From: Pseudomonadota bacterium | GTDB lineage: Bacteria; Pseudomonadota; Gammaproteobacteria; DAOUQR01 | DNA: 8,066 nucleotides | Assembly (NCBI GenBank): GCA_030625525.1 | Contig: DAOUQR010000034.1 | Coordinates: 1 to 8,066 of the forward strand | Reading direction: 5' to 3' | In this document: piece after piece, positions 6,660-8,066 of the stretch | How the letters are laid out: each line of letters opens with the position of its first letter | Numbering within the stretch: position 1 is the stretch's first letter | Notes under the pieces: generated by a model | What the model was told of the DNA's origin: nothing | The model's database searches: none | What the model saw: the letters and a program-made list of their open reading frames with translations, nothing else | Program-made: the position numbers and the translations under genes

Positions 6660-6668
6660 TGCTATAAT
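6660..6668 (+). promoter_or_regulatory. extended -10 promoter upstream of the small gene at 6790
   Basis: TGCTATAAT is a perfect extended -10 element (TG-n-TATAAT). A TTGAGT at 6643-6648 is only 14 bp away, too close for a normal -35, so the extended -10 would have to carry the promoter. Transcription from about 6675 would give a leader of about 115 bases. That leader contains a small hairpin, TGGGA-CGAA-TCCCA (6687-6700). Confidence 0.5.
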
Positions 6669-6789
6669 TAGCATTGACGAAGCATTTGGGACGAATCCCA
6701 TTGCCTCAATGAAAAGTCACTTAATTTTTTGTTAAGAAAAGTTAGGTGTAATGTTCTTCTGTTGTAAGATGTTAAGAGGTTGATGACAG

Positions 6790-7005
6790 ATGTTGCCAGA
6801 AAAAATACAAACTGCTTTAGAACAATATGATGCTGAGAAAGGCCTCAGAAGAAAACTATTTGGCGATGCTGCTCCAATAAAGGCGTTACGCCAACTTGCT
6901 GATAAAGATCAAAAGAATTATTTTAAAATATACCTCTGTTTTTTTCACAATTTACCAAAACCGGAACAAGCATCTCATGACAGCAATTCTGTCAAGCCAA
7001 AATAA
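6790..7005 (+). CDS. small protein of unknown function (71 residues)
   Basis: I do not recognise this product. It is hydrophilic, with a likely helical first half (LPEKIQTALEQYDAEKGLRR), a KLFGDAAPIKALRQLADKDQ stretch and the aromatic patch NYFKIYLCFF near residues 43-52, then a polar tail rich in Ser and Lys. There is no signal peptide and no evident membrane span. AAGAGG lies 10 bases before the ATG, a usable but loosely spaced ribosome binding site, and an extended -10 promoter lies about 120 bp upstream, which together support expression. The stop is 22 bp before a stray IS-end-like sequence, so the protein may be a truncated N-terminal piece of a longer one. A 17-bp dyad overlaps its last codons. 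It sits between a conjugation remnant and an insertion sequence, so accessory origin is likely. Confidence 0.45.
   Translation: MLPEKIQTALEQYDAEKGLRRKLFGDAAPIKALRQLADKDQKNYFKIYLCFFHNLPKPEQASHDSNSVKPK
6978..6994. repeat. inverted repeat TGACAG-CAATT-CTGTCA at the 3' end of the small gene
   Basis: Perfect 6-bp arms around a 5-base spacer, lying in the last codons of the 71-codon reading frame. It is not followed by a T-run, so a rho-independent terminator is unlikely. It may be chance, a protein-binding dyad or a weak mRNA hairpin. Confidence 0.35.
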
Positions 7006-7026
7006 AAATGTCCCCCAGGGCAATCT

Positions 7027-7036
7027 GGTTCTGTCG
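7027..7036. repeat. stray IS-end-like sequence GGTTCTGTCG
   Basis: These ten bases are identical to the outer ten of the right terminal repeat of the neighbouring IS6-type element (reverse complement of 7916-7925) and in the orientation of a left end. Homology stops there: the next bases are GGCACT rather than CAAA. It may be the remnant of a second, mostly deleted copy, or a chance match. Confidence 0.4.
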
Positions 7037-7044
7037 GGCACTAG

Positions 7045-7075
7045 TTAAGATTCTCTTAAGGTTTGTACTGTACAA
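7045..7075. repeat. two adjacent dyads between the small gene and the IS
   Basis: TTAAG-ATTCT-CTTAA (7045-7059) is followed three bases later by the 13-bp palindrome TTGTAC-T-GTACAA (7063-7075). Both have perfect arms. The second looks like an operator, but no gene start lies just downstream apart from the IS left end at 7098. They may be regulatory leftovers of a gene cut off by the insertion. Confidence 0.4.
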
Positions 7076-7097
7076 TGTCGGATAGTGTATGAACTTT

Positions 7098-7111
7098 GGT
7101 TGTGTCGCAAA
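7098..7111 (+). repeat. left terminal inverted repeat of the IS6 element
   Basis: GGTTGTGTCGCAAA matches the reverse complement of the right end at 13 of 14 positions; G7102 replaces the C seen in the right end and in the stray copy at 7027. It lies 38 bp beyond the transposase stop codon. Confidence 0.8.
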
Positions 7112-7149
7112 TATTTTTAAAGTTCAAGTCGAACTGCTTTTGGATAAAG

Positions 7150-7851
7150 TTATCCAGCAAGTGCATAGAATTGCTCAAATACAGTAATGTTTGCTGCTGA
7201 AGAATGTTGGCTCTTTTTCAGCATATGGTGCAATTCAATTCCAGCGATAGTTGCTTGTGCTGAATGAAACGCCTTAAAGCCCATCATGGCCTTCGTTATT
7301 TTTTTTATAAAACGATGATCCTGTTCAACAATGTTGTTCAAATACTTGATCTGCCTAATCATAATTTGATAAAAAAAACCACCCAACATAAATGCCAATA
7401 CTAACAATAAATTGATGAAGTCAGCCCCTGCTTTATTGGCACCACTTTTATCCATTGTTATTTTTTCTGGTAAGCCATGTTGACTAATAGCCTTTTTAAA
7501 AAAGCGTTTTACCGCTTTTTTATCACGTTTCTCAGAGACCATAAAATCAATCGTCTCACCAAACTTATCGACCGCACGATAAAGATACGCATCCTTTCCT
7601 TTTATTTTTAAATACGTTTCATCCATTCTCCAGCTCAGATTGGGCTGTCTCTTATATTTTTTACGAAAGATATTTTCCAATTCTGGACTGTACTTTATGA
7701 CCCAACGATTCACCGTAGCATGATCGACTTTTACGCCGCGTTCAGCAATGAGTTCTTCAACATTACGATAACTTAATGGATAAGCTACGTACCAACGAAC
7801 TGTCATTAGGATGATATCTTTTGGAAAATGTCGTCCGACAAAACTAATCAT
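7150..7851 (-). CDS. IS6-family transposase
   Basis: DDE transposase that moves its element by forming cointegrates. The 233-residue length is typical of the family. Seen: GRHFPKDIILMTVRWYVAYP near the N-terminus (6-25), closely like IS26; a helix-turn-helix-like region with ERGVKVDHATVNRW (37-50); the catalytic D77 in WRMDETYLKIKGK, D134 in ITMDKSGANKAG and E176 in LNNIVEQDHRFIK; and the C-terminal GFKAFHSAQATIAGIELHHM (191-210). All three catalytic residues are present and the frame is open, so it may be active. D134 and E176 are separated by 41 residues instead of the 34 of IS26; the extra part is hydrophobic (FINLLLVLAFMLGGFF, 145-160). The ATG at 7851 has GGGAG seven bases upstream. Confidence 0.93.
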   Translation of the reverse strand: MISFVGRHFPKDIILMTVRWYVAYPLSYRNVEELIAERGVKVDHATVNRWVIKYSPELENIFRKKYKRQPNLSWRMDETYLKIKGKDAYLYRAVDKFGETIDFMVSEKRDKKAVKRFFKKAISQHGLPEKITMDKSGANKAGADFINLLLVLAFMLGGFFYQIMIRQIKYLNNIVEQDHRFIKKITKAMMGFKAFHSAQATIAGIELHHMLKKSQHSSAANITVFEQFYALAG

Positions 7852-7911
7852 GCTTGTGCTCCCTGCGCAACAATCGAACTGCAGTGATCATTTTATCAAA
7901 TCTACTGCCTG

Positions 7912-7925
7912 TTTGCGACAGAACC
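7912..7925 (-). repeat. right terminal inverted repeat of the IS6 element
   Basis: TTTGCGACAGAACC, complementary to the left end with one mismatch. It lies 60 bp upstream of the transposase start, so the transposase promoter should lie between it and 7851. A TAAAAT-like -10 can be read there, but no good -35. Confidence 0.8.
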
Positions 7926-8066
7926 ATAATAACTGCTGGGTCGCCTATGGGTTTTGGTAACAGTTGGATCGTCAAATCTATATAGACTGTTGCCAAGTGA
8001 TCGGAGCGGCCCTTTATGTTTAGCTCATCTTGATTAATCTGTCATTATTTGTCTGTGTGTTTTTAA
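7926..8066. other. right flank of the IS, no supportable gene
   Basis: These 141 bases hold no convincing reading frame with a start codon and ribosome binding site. A frame without an ATG runs leftward on the minus strand from about 8043 into the IS end (VYIDLTIQLLPKPIGDP is part of it). It could be a gene fragment, but I cannot match it to a family. The one clear structure is the inverted repeat at 7954-7996. Confidence 0.4.
7954..7996. repeat. 11-bp inverted repeat in the IS right flank
   Basis: TTGGTAACAGT (7954-7964) pairs with ACTGTTGCCAA (7986-7996) over 11 positions with one T-G pair, around a 21-base loop. There is no T-run after it. It could be an operator, an RNA hairpin, or the end pair of a small palindromic element. 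Confidence 0.4.

Larger units (their letters stand above)
7098..7925 (-). mobile_element. IS6-family insertion sequence, 828 bp
   Basis: The element is bounded by near-perfect 14-bp terminal inverted repeats, GGTTGTGTCGCAAA at the left (7098-7111) and TTTGCGACAGAACC at the right (7912-7925), with one mismatch. It contains one transposase gene that fills most of it. Size and single-gene layout are typical of the IS6/IS26 family. The eight bases on either side (TGAACTTT and ATAATAAC) do not match, so the target duplication expected of a fresh insertion is absent. That fits later recombination between copies or adjacent deletion, which IS6 elements are known to cause. Confidence 0.85.

Noticed and set aside
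6643..6668. TTGAGT with TATAAT as an ordinary sigma-70 promoter
   Set aside because: The spacer is only 14 bp; the extended -10 TGCTATAAT is the better explanation.
7926..8043. Minus-strand open frame reading into the IS right end
   Set aside because: No start codon or ribosome binding site after its upstream stop, and no family recognised; kept only as a note in the flank entry.

Overview
The window looks like chromosome of a moderately AT-rich gammaproteobacterium. The block pilB-pilC-pilD-coaE, with pilA divergent and a tRNA-Thr gene just beyond pilA, matches the type IV pilus locus of Pseudomonas and relatives. The low GC content, the IS6-type transposase and the conjugation remnant would suit an intracellular or amoeba-associated lineage such as Legionellales, but that placement is inference.

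Layout. Positions 3-359 (+) hold the C-terminal end of a YbdK-type carboxylate-amine ligase. Its stop codon overlaps that of the convergent coaE in a shared CTAG. Reading leftward from 5199 is a tight minus-strand operon: pilB (assembly ATPase), pilC (inner-membrane platform), pilD (prepilin peptidase), an unrecognised exported protein made of two four-cysteine repeats, and coaE (dephospho-CoA kinase). The genes are 18 bp or less apart or overlap by one base. Divergently, pilA (major prepilin) starts at about 5411. Its upstream region carries a good match to a sigma-28 (FliA) promoter and, further up, a weaker sigma-70 candidate; no sigma-54 site was found. The operon encodes the machine that processes and polymerises the divergent PilA.

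A tRNA-Thr(CGU) gene lies 27 bp after pilA. Its own promoter appears to be embedded in the last codons of pilA. The tRNA gene does not encode CCA, and its 3' end runs into a 13-bp perfect inverted repeat and then a pair of tandem 11-bp repeats. Directly after these is a frameshifted C-terminal piece of a TraD/VirD4-type conjugation coupling protein. This reads as the scar of an integrative conjugative element in tRNA-Thr.

From about 6600 to the end is a rearranged accessory segment: a small unrecognised 71-codon gene with an extended -10 promoter, a cluster of short dyads, an 828-bp IS6-family insertion sequence without target duplication plus a stray extra copy of its terminal repeat, and a 141-bp right flank with one inverted repeat and no gene I can support.

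I did not find a clearly new multi-gene system. The most interesting items are the FliA-like pilA promoter, the tRNA promoter inside pilA, the duplicated-cysteine protein in the pil-coaE operon, and the tRNA-hairpin-traD junction.
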